From Phreatobacter cathodiphilus (lineage in GTDB: Bacteria; Pseudomonadota; Alphaproteobacteria; Rhizobiales; Phreatobacteraceae): a stretch of DNA of 64,000 bases. The stretch spans positions 1,852,001-1,916,000 of the forward strand of contig NZ_CP027668.1 in the NCBI RefSeq assembly GCF_003008515.1. Direction: 5' to 3'. The position numbers were made by a program, and so were the translations under genes. Positions 1 through 10,405 of this stretch are shown piece by piece. Below the pieces are notes generated by a model, which saw only the letters and a list, made by a program, of their open reading frames with translations, was not told where the DNA came from and did not search any database. Every line of letters starts with the position of its first letter. The first letter of the stretch is position 1.

Positions 1-2
1 CC

Positions 3-728
3 TTCCGGCCGAACCAGCTCCACCCGCCCTTCGACAACCCGAAGATCCGCCAGGCCCTCTGGTATGCCTTCAACCAGGAGGATTTCCTCAAGGCCGTCAT
101 CGGCGACGCCGAATTCTACTCGCCCTGCAAGTCGGTCTTCGTCTGCCCGACGCGCTTTGCCGGCGAAGCGGGCATGGAGGGTCTCCTGGAGAGCAACATG
201 GCCAAGGCCCGCCAGCTCCTGCAGGAGGCCGGCTATGACGGCACGCCCGTGGTCCTCCTCCACTCCTCCGACGTGGCGGTGCTGGCGAACCTCGCCCCCG
301 TCGCCAAGTCGCTGATGGAGCGCGCCGGCTTCAAGGTCGACATGCTGACCATGGACTGGGCTACCGTCGTCGCCCGCCTGGGCAAGCGCGACCCGCCCTC
401 CTCCGGCGGCTGGAGCGCCTATCTCACCTCGTGGAACGCCGCCGACGTCCTCGATCCCGTCATGACCGCCTGGCTGAACTCCCGCTGCGAGCGGGCCCTG
501 GTCGGCTGGCCCTGCGATCCGGAGATGGAGCGGCTGCGCACCGCCTTCGCCGCCGAGGGCGATCCGGCGAAGCAGAAGGAACTGGCTGAGGCGGTCCAGC
601 GCCGGGCGATCGAATGGACCCAGTTCGTGCCGCTGGGTCAGTGGCGCAACGCCCTCGTCACCCGCGCCAACATCAAGGGCGTGCTGACCTCGCCCGTGCC
701 GGTGCTGTGGAACATGCGGCGCGAGTGA
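3..728 (+). CDS. ABC transporter substrate-binding protein, family 5 (C-terminal part)
   Basis: The frame is open from the left edge, so the signal peptide and N-terminal lobe are missing; about 241 C-terminal residues remain. The visible part has the late-domain pattern of periplasmic peptide/solute-binding proteins of the DppA/OppA class: a PFDNPKIRQALWYAFNQ segment, where Lys-Ile-Arg-Gln-Ala opens a helix typical of the family, then a lobe ending in a tryptophan-rich tail (VPVLWNM). The role would be capture of a small peptide or similar solute in the periplasm for an ABC importer. The permease and ATPase genes are not in the window, and the ligand cannot be inferred. Confidence 0.85.
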   Translation, partial: FRPNQLHPPFDNPKIRQALWYAFNQEDFLKAVIGDAEFYSPCKSVFVCPTRFAGEAGMEGLLESNMAKARQLLQEAGYDGTPVVLLHSSDVAVLANLAPVAKSLMERAGFKVDMLTMDWATVVARLGKRDPPSSGGWSAYLTSWNAADVLDPVMTAWLNSRCERALVGWPCDPEMERLRTAFAAEGDPAKQKELAEAVQRRAIEWTQFVPLGQWRNALVTRANIKGVLTSPVPVLWNMRRE

Positions 729-732
729 GCCT

Positions 733-2112
733 TCAGCCCTTCGCCGCCTCTTCCTTCGCCTTGCGGGCGGCGCGCCGGACCTTGTTGGCGCGGATCATCT
801 CCGCGCCGCGCCCGGGCAGGCCCGCTTGCTTGGCGCGGCCGAAGACGAGCGCGCCCTCCTTGGCGTCGAGGGTGATGGTCGAGCCGGCGGCGATCAGCAC
901 CTCGTCGCCGATGGTCAGCGGCGCCACCAGTGTCGAGTTGGAGCCGACGAAGACGTCGCGGCCGATGACGGTGGGATGCTTGTCGGCGCCGTCGAAATTG
1001 CAGGTGATGGTGCCGGCGCCGATATTGGTGCCCTCGCCGATGGTGGCATCGCCCAGATAGGCGAGGTGGTTGGCCTCAGCCTTCGCCGCCATGGTCGTGC
1101 GGTTGACCTCGACGAAATTGCCGATGTGGACCTTCTCGCCGATGCGGCTCTTCGGCCGGATGCGGGCGAAGGGGCCGATGATGGCGCCCCGGTCCACCAC
1201 GCATCCCGCTAGGTGCGAATAGGCGCGGATGGTGACGTCGTCGGCGACGGCGACGCCCGGCCCGAAAACCACGTGCGGCTCGAGGGTCACGTCGCGGCCG
1301 AACTGGGTGTCGAAGGCGAGGAAGACCGTCTCCGGGGCGGTCATGGTGACGCCGCCGCGCATCGCCGCCGCGCGCAGCCGCGCTTGAGCGATGGCCTCGA
1401 CCTCGGCGAGCTGGAGGCGGTCGTTCACCCCCCTCACCTCCTCCTCCGGCGCTAGCACCACGGCGGTGGAAAGGCCTTCGGCACGGGCCAGCGCCACGGC
1501 GTCGGTCAGGTAGAACTCGCCCTTCGCGTTGGCGTTGCCGATGCTTTTCAGGAGCGGGAGCGCCGTTCCGCCGGCGAGCGCCATGAGCCCGCCGTTGCAG
1601 AGCGTGATGGTCCGCTGGGCCGCGCTGGCCTCCTTCTCCTCGACGATGGCGGCGAGCGCGCCGCCTTCCATGACGAGCCGGCCATAGCCGAATGGGTCGG
1701 CCGCCTCGAAGCCGAGCACGGCCACCGCCGCGCCATCGGCGAGAGCCGCCCGCAGGCGGGCGAAGGTTTCCGATGTCACCAGCGGCGTGTCGCCGAAGGC
1801 GACGATGACGTCGTCGAAGCCGCGGGCGATCTCGCTCTCGGCATGGAGCACGGCGTGGGCCGTGCCGAGACGCTCGCTCTGCACGTGGATCGAGGCGTCG
1901 GGTTTCAGCCGCCGCGCCTCGGCGGCGACGTCCTCCCGGTCCGGGCCGACCACCACCGCCGCCGCCGTGCCGCCGGCCTCGGCGACGGCGCGCAGCACGT
2001 GTCCGACCATCGACAGGCCCGCCACCTCGTGCAGCACCTTGGGCCTCATGGATTTCATCCGCGTGCCCTCGCCGGCGGCGAGCACGATGGACAGGCAGGT
2101 GCGGTCGGTCAT
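733..2112 (-). CDS. glmU: Bifunctional UDP-GlcNAc pyrophosphorylase / glucosamine-1-phosphate acetyltransferase
   Basis: 459 residues, the usual GlmU length. The N-terminal uridylyltransferase carries LAAGEGTRM at residues 11-19 (the nucleotide-binding GxGTRM signature). From about residue 250 the chain turns into left-handed beta-helix hexapeptide repeats, with the conserved NHLAYLGD segment (acetyltransferase catalytic His) and the NIGAGTITCNFDG turn. It makes UDP-N-acetylglucosamine from glucosamine-1-phosphate, acetyl-CoA and UTP for peptidoglycan and lipid A. It is the last gene of the minus-strand block, 77 bases after kdsA, which also feeds the cell envelope. It converges with the binding-protein gene, with only 4 bases between the two stops. 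Confidence 0.97.
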   Translation of the reverse strand: MTDRTCLSIVLAAGEGTRMKSMRPKVLHEVAGLSMVGHVLRAVAEAGGTAAAVVVGPDREDVAAEARRLKPDASIHVQSERLGTAHAVLHAESEIARGFDDVIVAFGDTPLVTSETFARLRAALADGAAVAVLGFEAADPFGYGRLVMEGGALAAIVEEKEASAAQRTITLCNGGLMALAGGTALPLLKSIGNANAKGEFYLTDAVALARAEGLSTAVVLAPEEEVRGVNDRLQLAEVEAIAQARLRAAAMRGGVTMTAPETVFLAFDTQFGRDVTLEPHVVFGPGVAVADDVTIRAYSHLAGCVVDRGAIIGPFARIRPKSRIGEKVHIGNFVEVNRTTMAAKAEANHLAYLGDATIGEGTNIGAGTITCNFDGADKHPTVIGRDVFVGSNSTLVAPLTIGDEVLIAAGSTITLDAKEGALVFGRAKQAGLPGRGAEMIRANKVRRAARKAKEEAAKG

Positions 2113-2189
2113 GGCATCGGTCCGATTCGGCGGCTCGGCTTCATTCTAGGCCCTTTGGAGACCGGCATGGAGACCGTACGCCCAGGGCT

Positions 2190-3035
2190 TCACCCCAGCC
2201 CCTTGGCCAGCCGGTCGAAGGCGACGAGGGTCGTCAGGAGTGCCTCCATCTGCTTCAGCGGCACCATGTTGGGGCCGTCGGAGGGCGCCTTGTCCGGGTC
2301 CGGATGGGTCTCGATGAAGACGCCGGCGACGCCGACCGCCACCGCCGCCCGCGCCAGCACCGGCACGAATTCGCGCTGGCCGCCCGAGGACGAGCCCTTG
2401 CCGCCCGGCTGCTGGACCGAATGGGTGGCATCGAAGATCACCGGCGCGCCGGTGGTCTCGGCCATGATCGGCAGGGCCCGCATGTCCGAGACGAGCGTGT
2501 TGTAGCCGAAGGAGACCCCGCGCTCGGTGACCATGACGCCGGGATTGCCGGCCTCGCGGACCTTGGCGGCGACGTTCGCCATGTCCCAGGGCGCGAGAAA
2601 CTGGCCCTTCTTGACGTTGACGACGCGGCCGGTCTCGGCCGCCGCCACCAGGAGGTCGGTCTGCCGGCAGAGGAAGGCCGGGATCTGCAGGATGTCGACC
2701 ACCTCGCCCACCGGTGCGCACTGGCCGATCTCGTGAATGTCGGTGATGACCGGCAGGCCGAGCCTCTCCTTCACCTCGGCGAAGACCGGCAGCGCCGCCT
2801 TCAACCCGATGCCGCGCGAGGACTTGCCGGAGGTGCGGTTGGCCTTGTCGAAGGAGGACTTGTAGACGAGACCGATGCCGACCCTGTCGGTGATCTCCTT
2901 CAGCGCCGTCGCCACCTCCAGCGCATGGTCACGGCTTTCCATGGCGCAGGGGCCGGCGATGAGGGCCAGCGGCAGACGGTTGCCGAAGCGCAGGTCGCCG
3001 ACCTCGACGGTCGCCTGTTCGAGAGCTGCAATCAC
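2190..3035 (-). CDS. kdsA: 3-deoxy-8-phosphooctulonate (KDO-8-P) synthase
   Basis: Condenses arabinose-5-phosphate with phosphoenolpyruvate to give KDO-8-phosphate for the LPS inner core; cytoplasmic. Family marks are [10 protein letters not shown] near the N-terminus, [17 protein letters not shown] and [12 protein letters not shown] chose the GTG at 3035, with AAGGGA a few bases upstream; this gives 281 residues, the family length. The frame stays open to 3200, but that extension would run into the end of the upstream gene and add about 55 low-complexity residues unlike KdsA. In many rhizobia kdsA follows pyrG directly; here four genes lie between them. Confidence 0.95.
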   Translation of the reverse strand: MIAALEQATVEVGDLRFGNRLPLALIAGPCAMESRDHALEVATALKEITDRVGIGLVYKSSFDKANRTSGKSSRGIGLKAALPVFAEVKERLGLPVITDIHEIGQCAPVGEVVDILQIPAFLCRQTDLLVAAAETGRVVNVKKGQFLAPWDMANVAAKVREAGNPGVMVTERGVSFGYNTLVSDMRALPIMAETTGAPVIFDATHSVQQPGGKGSSSGGQREFVPVLARAAVAVGVAGVFIETHPDPDKAPSDGPNMVPLKQMEALLTTLVAFDRLAKGLG

Positions 3036-3141
3036 GTCATCGTCCCTTCTGGCGCCGCGGGGGCGCGGCCGGTCTGCCGGGCGGGTTCTGGCAGACCCGT
3101 CCCCGGCGATCAACCGCAGATGGGGAAGCGGATCGCCGCGG

Positions 3142-4302
3142 TCAATCGACGATGGCGTGGGGGAGGAAGCAGGATGTGTTGCCGGTGACGAGGCCGGCAT
3201 CCTCGCGAATGCCGATTCCCGCCGGATCCTGGTCGATGATCCAGGAGCCGATGACCGGCCGCATGCCGTCGAAGACGACGTCGGGGGCGAGTGCCTGGAT
3301 GACGCGCGGCAGCCTGTCGTAGGGCCCCTCCTGCGCCACCAGCGTCACGCCGTCGCGGCGGATCTCCACATTGGCGCCCTCGCGCGAGAAGATCGGCTTG
3401 GCGACGTGGTCGCGACCGATGGCGGAGGCGGCGGGATCGCCCTCGTAATAGCTCTCCAGCAGATTGGGATGGCCGGGGGCGAGCTTCCACAGCTCCGGCA
3501 GGATCGCCTTGGTGGAGAGCAGCATCTTCCAGGGCGGCTCGATCCACACCGTCGGCGAGCCCGGCATGGCCGAGCCGAACTCCTCGTGGATCAGCCATTC
3601 CCAGGGATAGAGCTTGAACAGCGTGCGGATTTCGCGGTTCTCCTCGTCGACGAAGCGCCCGGTGCGGTCGAGGCCGATGGAGGCGATGTCCAGCAGCACC
3701 ACCTGGTGGCCCGCGGCGCCGGCGCATTCGGCCATGTACTCGACGTTCTTGCGGTCCTCGAGCTCCTCGGAGAAGGCGGTCATGTGCAGCAGCCCGCCCG
3801 TCGGCCAGGCGGAGAAGCGGGCGATGAGCTGGTCGTGCAGATTGTTGAACTGGTCCGCTCCCTGCGGCAGCAGCCCGGCTTTGATCCGGTCTTCCAGCCA
3901 GTACCACTGGAAGACCGAGGCCTCGTAGAGCGAGGTCGGCGTGTCGGCGTTGAACTCCAGGAGCTTCGGCGGGTCCTTGCCGTCATAGACGAGGTCGAAG
4001 CGGCCGTAGAGGCTCGGGTCGCCCCGGTCCCAGCTCTTCGCGATCCAGTCCCAGTAGGTCGAGGGGATGTCGAGGCGCTTGAGATACTCCTCGTCGCGCA
4101 CCGCCCTGCCCGCCCATTCGCCGCAGAGCGAGACCAGCTCGGCCGTCGCCTCCTCGATGTCGTCCTCGATCTGGCGCAGCGTGAAGCGGTAATAGGCCCG
4201 CTCGTCCCAGTAGCGCTGGCCGTCCGGCATGGCATAGGCGAAGCCGTATTCGTCGGCGAGCGCCTTCCAGTTCTCCCGCTCGGCGATGGCGATCCGCTGC
4301 AT
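3142..4302 (-). CDS. Glutathionylspermidine synthase-like ATP-grasp ligase (YjfC/YgiC type)
   Basis: 386 residues, matching stand-alone YjfC/YgiC proteins, which are the ATP-grasp amide-ligase half of E. coli glutathionylspermidine synthetase without the CHAP amidase domain. Family features: an N-terminal [13 protein letters not shown] segment, [20 protein letters not shown] in the first third (key acidic and Asn residues), and a C-terminal [20 protein letters not shown], the usual GIRE...N.S.F.PH ending. Such enzymes are expected to form an amide bond between a carboxylate and an amine using ATP. The true substrate of the stand-alone family is not established, so spermidine/glutathione is only a guess. 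It sits 1 base after the Ser-rich YgiB-like gene, implying co-translation. Confidence 0.88.
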   Translation of the reverse strand: MQRIAIAERENWKALADEYGFAYAMPDGQRYWDERAYYRFTLRQIEDDIEEATAELVSLCGEWAGRAVRDEEYLKRLDIPSTYWDWIAKSWDRGDPSLYGRFDLVYDGKDPPKLLEFNADTPTSLYEASVFQWYWLEDRIKAGLLPQGADQFNNLHDQLIARFSAWPTGGLLHMTAFSEELEDRKNVEYMAECAGAAGHQVVLLDIASIGLDRTGRFVDEENREIRTLFKLYPWEWLIHEEFGSAMPGSPTVWIEPPWKMLLSTKAILPELWKLAPGHPNLLESYYEGDPAASAIGRDHVAKPIFSREGANVEIRRDGVTLVAQEGPYDRLPRVIQALAPDVVFDGMRPVIGSWIIDQDPAGIGIREDAGLVTGNTSCFLPHAIVD

Positions 4303-4303
4303 C

Positions 4304-4888
4304 TCACCCTCCCCGGGACGAGCTGGAGAAGCTGCGCGCCGTCGAGCCGAAGCCCGATCGCGTCACACCCTGGCTCTGGCTGGACGCAGCGCCCGACGAC
4401 GAATTGCCGGCCGACGAGCTGCCGCCGCCCCAGAAATGGGAGCGCGAGGACGAGGACGAGGACGAACTGCAGGAGCGCGCGGTGCTGAAGGGCTGGCCCG
4501 CGAGGGTCTGATAGGCGCCGCCCGTGCCCAGACGCACTGGCTGGATGCCCCAGGGCCCCGAACCCGAGCGCGACAGCCCCACCGCCGTTGCGCCGCCGGC
4601 GAAGGCGGCCGCGCATTGCGGGCCGGGCATCAGCGCCTCGCACTGCGCCACCGAGGTCGCGACCTGACCGACCGAGCAGGACTGCCGCGTGCCGCCGAGG
4701 CCGAAGCCGTTGGTCGCCGTGACCGTCCCGATGCCGAGGAGCGCCGCCGTGCCGATGCCGACCGGGCTGAGAAGCACCGACCGCTTCTGCGCCGGAGGGG
4801 TGGCGGCGGCGGCTGCGTCCACCCTCAACTGCGGCTTCGGCAGGCTGCGCCGCTCCCGGTTGCCGAAGGGAGGTTTTGGGTCCGTCAT
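4304..4888 (-). CDS. YgiB/DUF1190-like protein with serine-rich tail
   Basis: 194 residues. A basic N-terminus is followed by one hydrophobic helix (about residues 40-60, VLLSPVGIGTAALLGIGTVTA). A middle region has spaced cysteines and alanines resembling the DUF1190 pattern (SCSVGQVATSVAQCEAL, then PQCAAAFAGG). The tail is extremely rich in Ser and Gly and ends SGFGSTARSFSSSSRGG, the kind of ending seen in YgiB/YjfM proteins. Likely a membrane-anchored protein whose tail faces the periplasm; function unknown. In E. coli ygiB-ygiC and yjfM-yjfC are neighbouring pairs, and the same pairing is seen here with the ATP-grasp ligase. The family call rests on context plus pattern. Confidence 0.7.
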   Translation of the reverse strand: MTDPKPPFGNRERRSLPKPQLRVDAAAAATPPAQKRSVLLSPVGIGTAALLGIGTVTATNGFGLGGTRQSCSVGQVATSVAQCEALMPGPQCAAAFAGGATAVGLSRSGSGPWGIQPVRLGTGGAYQTLAGQPFSTARSCSSSSSSSSRSHFWGGGSSSAGNSSSGAASSQSQGVTRSGFGSTARSFSSSSRGG

Positions 4889-4898
4889 CGGAACCTCC

Positions 4899-5306
4899 TC
4901 ACGTCGTCATCGAGGCGGCGGCGAGCTGGCCGCAGGTGATGGAGACCGCCCCCAGCCAGATGCCGGCGGAGAGCTCCTGCCGCTCGATGCGGCCGCTGAG
5001 GTCGTCGATGACGAGGCGCGCCAGATAATAGACGACGACCTGGATGATCAGGGAGACGGTCGCCCAGAGCGCATTGTCCAGGATCGATTCGGAATATTCG
5101 ACGGAGGCCGCCAGCGGCAGCGAGAAGCCGATCAGGCTGCCGGCCAGGGACAGCGCGGCGGCCGTGTTGCCCTTGCGGATGAGCTCGAACTCGTTGTGGT
5201 GGGTGATCTTCGTATAGATCGCGGCGAAGACGACCAGGAACAGGATCGCCAGCACGTAATGCGCCAGGAAGGCCGGGAAGCCCGACAGATATTCGGCGAT
5301 TCTCAC
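4899..5306 (-). CDS. DUF350 inner-membrane protein (YjfL family)
   Basis: 135 residues with four strongly hydrophobic segments (about residues 12-30, 50-70, 80-98 and 115-132). It keeps the DUF350 hallmarks: NTAAALSLAGSLIGFSLPLAASV in the second helix and ARLVIDDLSGRIERQE before the last helix. DUF350 proteins are small integral membrane proteins of unknown function, repeatedly found beside DUF1190 and the YjfC-type ligase (E. coli yjfL-yjfM-yjfC). It lies between the two DUF1190-like genes here. Confidence 0.88.
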   Translation of the reverse strand: MRIAEYLSGFPAFLAHYVLAILFLVVFAAIYTKITHHNEFELIRKGNTAAALSLAGSLIGFSLPLAASVEYSESILDNALWATVSLIIQVVVYYLARLVIDDLSGRIERQELSAGIWLGAVSITCGQLAAASMTT

Positions 5307-5361
5307 GAGCCCCTCCTCGACCGTTGCGCCGCGACGCCAGGGCCGGCCGGGGGGCCTGCCG

Positions 5362-5708
5362 CTAGCTGCGCCCGAAGACCGGAACCACCAGCTCCGGCGG
5401 GCCCGGCCTGAGGCAGAAGCCCGAGGCGCGCGGCACGAATCCGGTGGCCCCGGCGGCGGGCTGGCAGGAAGGGTAGCGGTCCTCGCATTGCTGGCGCATG
5501 TCGAAGACGGGGCCGCTCTGTAACAGGCGGCGGTCGGCCTCGGCCATCAGCGCCGTGCAGCGGGCGGCGCTCATGCCGCTCGTCGTGCAGGCGGCGACGG
5601 AGCGATGGACGGTGGCGCCGGCGCAGTCGCCGCCGGTGAAGCCCACATAGGCGAGGATGGCGCCGGCCGTCAGGACCACAGCCGTGACGACCAGCGCGAC
5701 CGGTCGCA

Positions 5709-5709
<1 letters not shown>
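5362..5709 (-). CDS. DUF1190-family small secreted/membrane protein
   Basis: 115 residues starting MRPVALVVTA. An N-terminal hydrophobic helix (about residues 3-24) is followed by a compact Cys-rich domain: CAGATVHRSVAACTTSG, then ARCTALMAEADR, then FDMRQQCEDRYPSCQ and a GFVPRASGFCL ending. This matches the DUF1190 (YgiB/YjfM) spacing of C...C...A..EA....P.....C...F..C well. The start ATG shares one base with the pyrG stop (TGATG at 5711-5707), so it should be translationally coupled to pyrG. It opens the cassette that continues with DUF350, a second YgiB-like protein and the ATP-grasp ligase. The sequence was easy to miss because the same frame is open far upstream, antisense-free, inside pyrG. 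Confidence 0.78.
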
Positions 5710-7349
<1,640 letters not shown>

Positions 7350-7410
7350 TTAAGGCGCATCGAGCGATTCGCACAGCGGGACGAGAGACGCGCGGCGCCT
7401 TGTCCCCGGC

Positions 7411-7440
7411 AAAAGAGAAGGGCCGGTTTCCCGGCCCTGT
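7411..7440 (-). terminator. Intrinsic terminator after secG
   Basis: An 8-bp GC-rich stem (7419-7426 with 7431-7438, loop 7427-7430) is followed on the minus strand by a T-rich run (TTCTCTTTT, 7419-7411). It lies about 90 bases past the secG stop and upstream of pyrG, so it should end the secG transcript and separate it from pyrG. Confidence 0.75.
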
Positions 7441-7533
7441 TTCGGATGACCGTGCTTGAAGGCCGCACGGCCGGATGGCAATGGCCGCGGCGCGGCGCCC
7501 GGGCGCCGTCCCCAGCTTAAATGCCGCGTGCCG

Positions 7534-7953
7534 TCACGGGCGCGGGGCAGGAGCCGCCGGAGCGGCGGGCGCGGCCGGCGGCTGCGACAGGCCGCGCAGA
7601 CCCTCGAGCATGCCGGTGCCGCCCTGGCCGCCGCCGGACTGCGGCACCTGCGGCGCGGCGGGAGCGGCCGGAGCCGTCGGCGCGGCCGGGGCCGTCGTCG
7701 CCGGGCGGTCGAGCAGCGAACGGGGACCGCGCGCCTGCGTCGCCAGGAGGGCGAGCGTGATGGAGGTCAGGAAGAAGCCGGTCGCCAGGATGGCCGTCGC
7801 GCGGGTCAGCACGTTGGCCGTGCCGCGGGACGACATGAAGTTGCCGCCGCCGCCGCCCATGCCGAGGCCGCCGCCTTCGGAGCGCTGGAGGAGGACCACG
7901 ACGATCAGCGCGAGCACGATCATCAGGTGGACGACGAGAATGACGGACTGCAT
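7534..7953 (-). CDS. secG: Preprotein translocase subunit SecG
   Basis: 139 residues. Two transmembrane helices (about residues 3-22 and 53-72) flank the conserved cytoplasmic loop LLQRSEGGGLGMGGG, the signature of SecG; a threonine-rich segment TANVLTRATAILA leads into helix 2. It assists SecYE-dependent protein export. As in other alphaproteobacteria it carries a long low-complexity tail rich in Ala, Pro and Gly (about residues 80-139). Order tpiA-secG-pyrG is conserved in the group, but here an exporter gene separates it from tpiA. Confidence 0.95.
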   Translation of the reverse strand: MQSVILVVHLMIVLALIVVVLLQRSEGGGLGMGGGGGNFMSSRGTANVLTRATAILATGFFLTSITLALLATQARGPRSLLDRPATTAPAAPTAPAAPAAPQVPQSGGGQGGTGMLEGLRGLSQPPAAPAAPAAPAPRP

Positions 7954-8058
7954 GGCCGCGCAACGGTCCCTGGCTCGAAAGAATGGGCGTCTCTACACGA
8001 TCGGGCCGGCCTTGCCTACCCCGATGCGCCGGGCCGTATATGGGGAGGCCCCGCCCCG

Positions 8059-9474
8059 TCAGCCAGCCTCGTCCGCCGCGACGCCCCTGCCCCCGCCCGT
8101 GACGCCGGGATCGAGGTGCCAGAAGATCCAGGCCGAGGCGGTGGTGATGAGGCCGATCGTCACGAAGGTCGCCTGGAAGGCCGGCACGGCGGAGCCGAGG
8201 GCGCCCGCGGCGAAATGCGCCGTGTAGGTGGCGAGCAGCGCGCCCGCCACCGTCACGCCGAGGCTCATGGACAGCATCTGCACCATCGAGAACAGGCTGT
8301 TGCCGCTCCCCGCCCCCGCCGGATCGAGATCGCGGAGGGTCACCGTGTTCATCGCGGTGAACTGGAACGAATTGATGGCCCCGTAGCAGCCGAGAAGCAC
8401 GAGCATGGCCGGCAATGGCAGCAGCGGCATGAAGGCGAAGCTCGCCTGCAGCGCGCCGAGCACCAGCGTGTTGGCGACGAGGAAGCGGCGGTAGCCGTAA
8501 CGGGTGATGAGGCGGGTGACCGCGCGCTTCGCCGTCATCGCCATGGCGGCCACGGGGAGCATCATCATGCCCGCCTCCGCCGGGCTGCGGCCGAGGCCCA
8601 CCTGCAGCAGCAGCGGGATGAGGAAGGGCATGGCGCCCGAGCCGATGCGGGCGAAGAGGTTGCCGATGAGCCCGACCGTGTAGGTCGGGATGCGGAAGAG
8701 GCTGAGGGGAAACAGCGGGTCGGGTCGGCGCCGGGCGTGCAGGAAATAGCCGATGATGAGCGCGAAGGCGAAGACGAGGAGCACGAGCACCGTCGCCCGC
8801 TCGAAGCCGAAGTCGGTCAGGCCGTCGAGGGAGAAGGACAGCGCCACCATGCCGAGGGAGAGCATGAGATAGCCGACGACGTCGAAGCGCCCGACACCCG
8901 CGTTGCGCCCCTCCGGCATGTAGATCGCGGTGAGGACGACCCCGACGAGGCCGACCGGCAGGTTGATGAGGAAGATCCAGTGCCAGGACGCCGCCTGCAC
9001 CAGCCAGCCGCCCAGCGTCGGGCCGATCAGCGGTCCGATCAGGCCGGGAATGGCGACGAAGCTCATGGCGGGGAGGAACTGGTCGCGCGGCACGTTGCGC
9101 AGCACGACCAGTCGGCCGACCGGCAGCAGCATGGCGCCGCCCGCCCCCTGGACGATGCGCGACAGGACGAGCTGCGTCAGCGAGGTCGAGCTGGCGCAGG
9201 CGACCGAACCCGCGGTGAAGAGGACGATGGCGGCGATGAAGACGTTGCGGCTGCCGAAGCGGTCGGCGAGCCAGCCGGAGGCCGGGATCAGCATGGCCAT
9301 GGTGAGCGAATAGGCGATCACCACCGAATGCATGCTCAAGGGGCTCTCGCCCAGCGCCCGCGCCATGGACGGCAGGGCCGTGTTGACGATGGTGGAATCC
9401 AGCGTCTGCATGAAGAAGCCGACGGCGACGATCCAGAGCAGGATCCTGAAGCTTCCGCCGCCGGCTGCGCTCAT
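8059..9474 (-). CDS. mdtD: Multidrug efflux MFS transporter, DHA2 family (MdtD-like)
   Basis: 471 residues and about 13-14 transmembrane helices. It starts RILLWIVAVGFFMQTLDSTIVNTALPSM, holding the DHA2 motif with the membrane-embedded LDxTIVN; further on are the loop motif GWLADRFGSRNVF and the antiporter-type segment GLIGPLIGPTLGGWLV. Length and first half resemble E. coli MdtD closely as I recall it. Expected role: proton-driven export of drugs or small metabolites; the substrate is unknown. It lies 10 bases before tpiA's stop on the same strand, inserted between tpiA and secG, and is probably read through from tpiA. Confidence 0.88.
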   Translation of the reverse strand: MSAAGGGSFRILLWIVAVGFFMQTLDSTIVNTALPSMARALGESPLSMHSVVIAYSLTMAMLIPASGWLADRFGSRNVFIAAIVLFTAGSVACASSTSLTQLVLSRIVQGAGGAMLLPVGRLVVLRNVPRDQFLPAMSFVAIPGLIGPLIGPTLGGWLVQAASWHWIFLINLPVGLVGVVLTAIYMPEGRNAGVGRFDVVGYLMLSLGMVALSFSLDGLTDFGFERATVLVLLVFAFALIIGYFLHARRRPDPLFPLSLFRIPTYTVGLIGNLFARIGSGAMPFLIPLLLQVGLGRSPAEAGMMMLPVAAMAMTAKRAVTRLITRYGYRRFLVANTLVLGALQASFAFMPLLPLPAMLVLLGCYGAINSFQFTAMNTVTLRDLDPAGAGSGNSLFSMVQMLSMSLGVTVAGALLATYTAHFAAGALGSAVPAFQATFVTIGLITTASAWIFWHLDPGVTGGGRGVAADEAG

Positions 9475-9484
9475 GCCTTCATCC

Positions 9485-10237
9485 TCAGCGATAGGCCGCG
9501 GCGATCGCCAGGAAGTCGGCCGCCTTCAGGCTCGCGCCGCCGACGAGGGCGCCGTCGACGTTCTCAACCGCCATCAGCTCCTTGGCGTTGGCGGGCTTCA
9601 CCGAGCCGCCATAGAGGATGCGGATGCCAGCGGCCTGCTTGCCGTGGCGCGAGACGAGCTTCTTGCGGATCAGGGCGTGGACCTCGGCGACGTCGGCCGC
9701 GGTCGGCGTCAGGCCCGTGCCGATGGCCCAGACCGGCTCGTAGGCGACGATGATCGTCTCGGGCGTCGCATCCTCGGGCACCGAGCGCGCCACCTGCCGG
9801 CCGACGACGGACAGCGCCTTGCCGGCCTCGCGCTCCTCCCGCGTCTCGCCGACGCAAACGATCGCGGCGAGCCCAGCCCGGATGGCGGCGGCGGCCTTGG
9901 CGGCGACCAGAGCGTCGCTCTCCTTGAAATACTGCCGGCGCTCGGAATGACCGACGATGACGGCGCCGGCGCCGGAATCGGCCAGCATCTCGGCGGATAC
10001 CTCGCCGGTGAAGGCGCCGGAGGCCTCGGTGTGGCAGTCCTGGCCGCCGATGGCGATGCGGGTGCCGATGGCCGCGGCCGCCGCGAGGAAGACGAGCGGC
10101 GCCGGCGGGCAGATCATCAGATCCACCTTGGCCTTGAGGCCGGCGTCGTAGCCCTCCGCCATGGCGGAGAGTTCCTTCAGCGCGGAGCGGCTGCCGTTCA
10201 TTTTCCAGTTGCCGGCGACGAGCGGACGCACGCTCAT
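9485..10237 (-). CDS. tpiA: Triosephosphate isomerase
   Basis: 250 residues from the ATG at 10237, preceded by GAGGAG. Interconverts dihydroxyacetone phosphate and glyceraldehyde-3-phosphate. All catalytic landmarks are present: AGNWKMNG (substrate Lys), IVGHSERRQ (electrophilic His), [11 protein letters not shown] (general-base Glu) and the YGGSVKP phosphate loop. The frame stays open far upstream over the divergent gene, but the family length and ribosome site fix the start. It is divergent from the ppiD-like gene across about 170 bases. Confidence 0.98.
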   Translation of the reverse strand: MSVRPLVAGNWKMNGSRSALKELSAMAEGYDAGLKAKVDLMICPPAPLVFLAAAAAIGTRIAIGGQDCHTEASGAFTGEVSAEMLADSGAGAVIVGHSERRQYFKESDALVAAKAAAAIRAGLAAIVCVGETREEREAGKALSVVGRQVARSVPEDATPETIIVAYEPVWAIGTGLTPTAADVAEVHALIRKKLVSRHGKQAAGIRILYGGSVKPANAKELMAVENVDGALVGGASLKAADFLAIAAAYR

Positions 10238-10405
10238 GACGATCTCCTCGGATGGCGTTGAAGATGGGGTGGCCGGCTGCCTAGCAGAACATGCGGGAGG
10301 GCACCACCTGCCATGCTTGCCCCTCCGGGGCGCCGTCACTATGCTCCGCCGACTTTTTCCGCCCCTCGCGGCCCCTTGACGCCGCCCGCAGGAGACCCGA
10401 CCGGC
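10238..10405. promoter_or_regulatory. Divergent promoter region tpiA / ppiD-like
   Basis: 168 bases between two divergent starts; both promoters should lie here. Clear ribosome sites flank it (GAGGAG for tpiA, AGGAG for the plus-strand gene). I could not pick convincing -35/-10 pairs. Confidence 0.4.

Noticed and set aside
3036-3200. Longer kdsA start at 3200
   Set aside because: It would overlap the end of the ligase gene and add low-complexity residues; the GTG at 3035 has a ribosome site and gives the family length.
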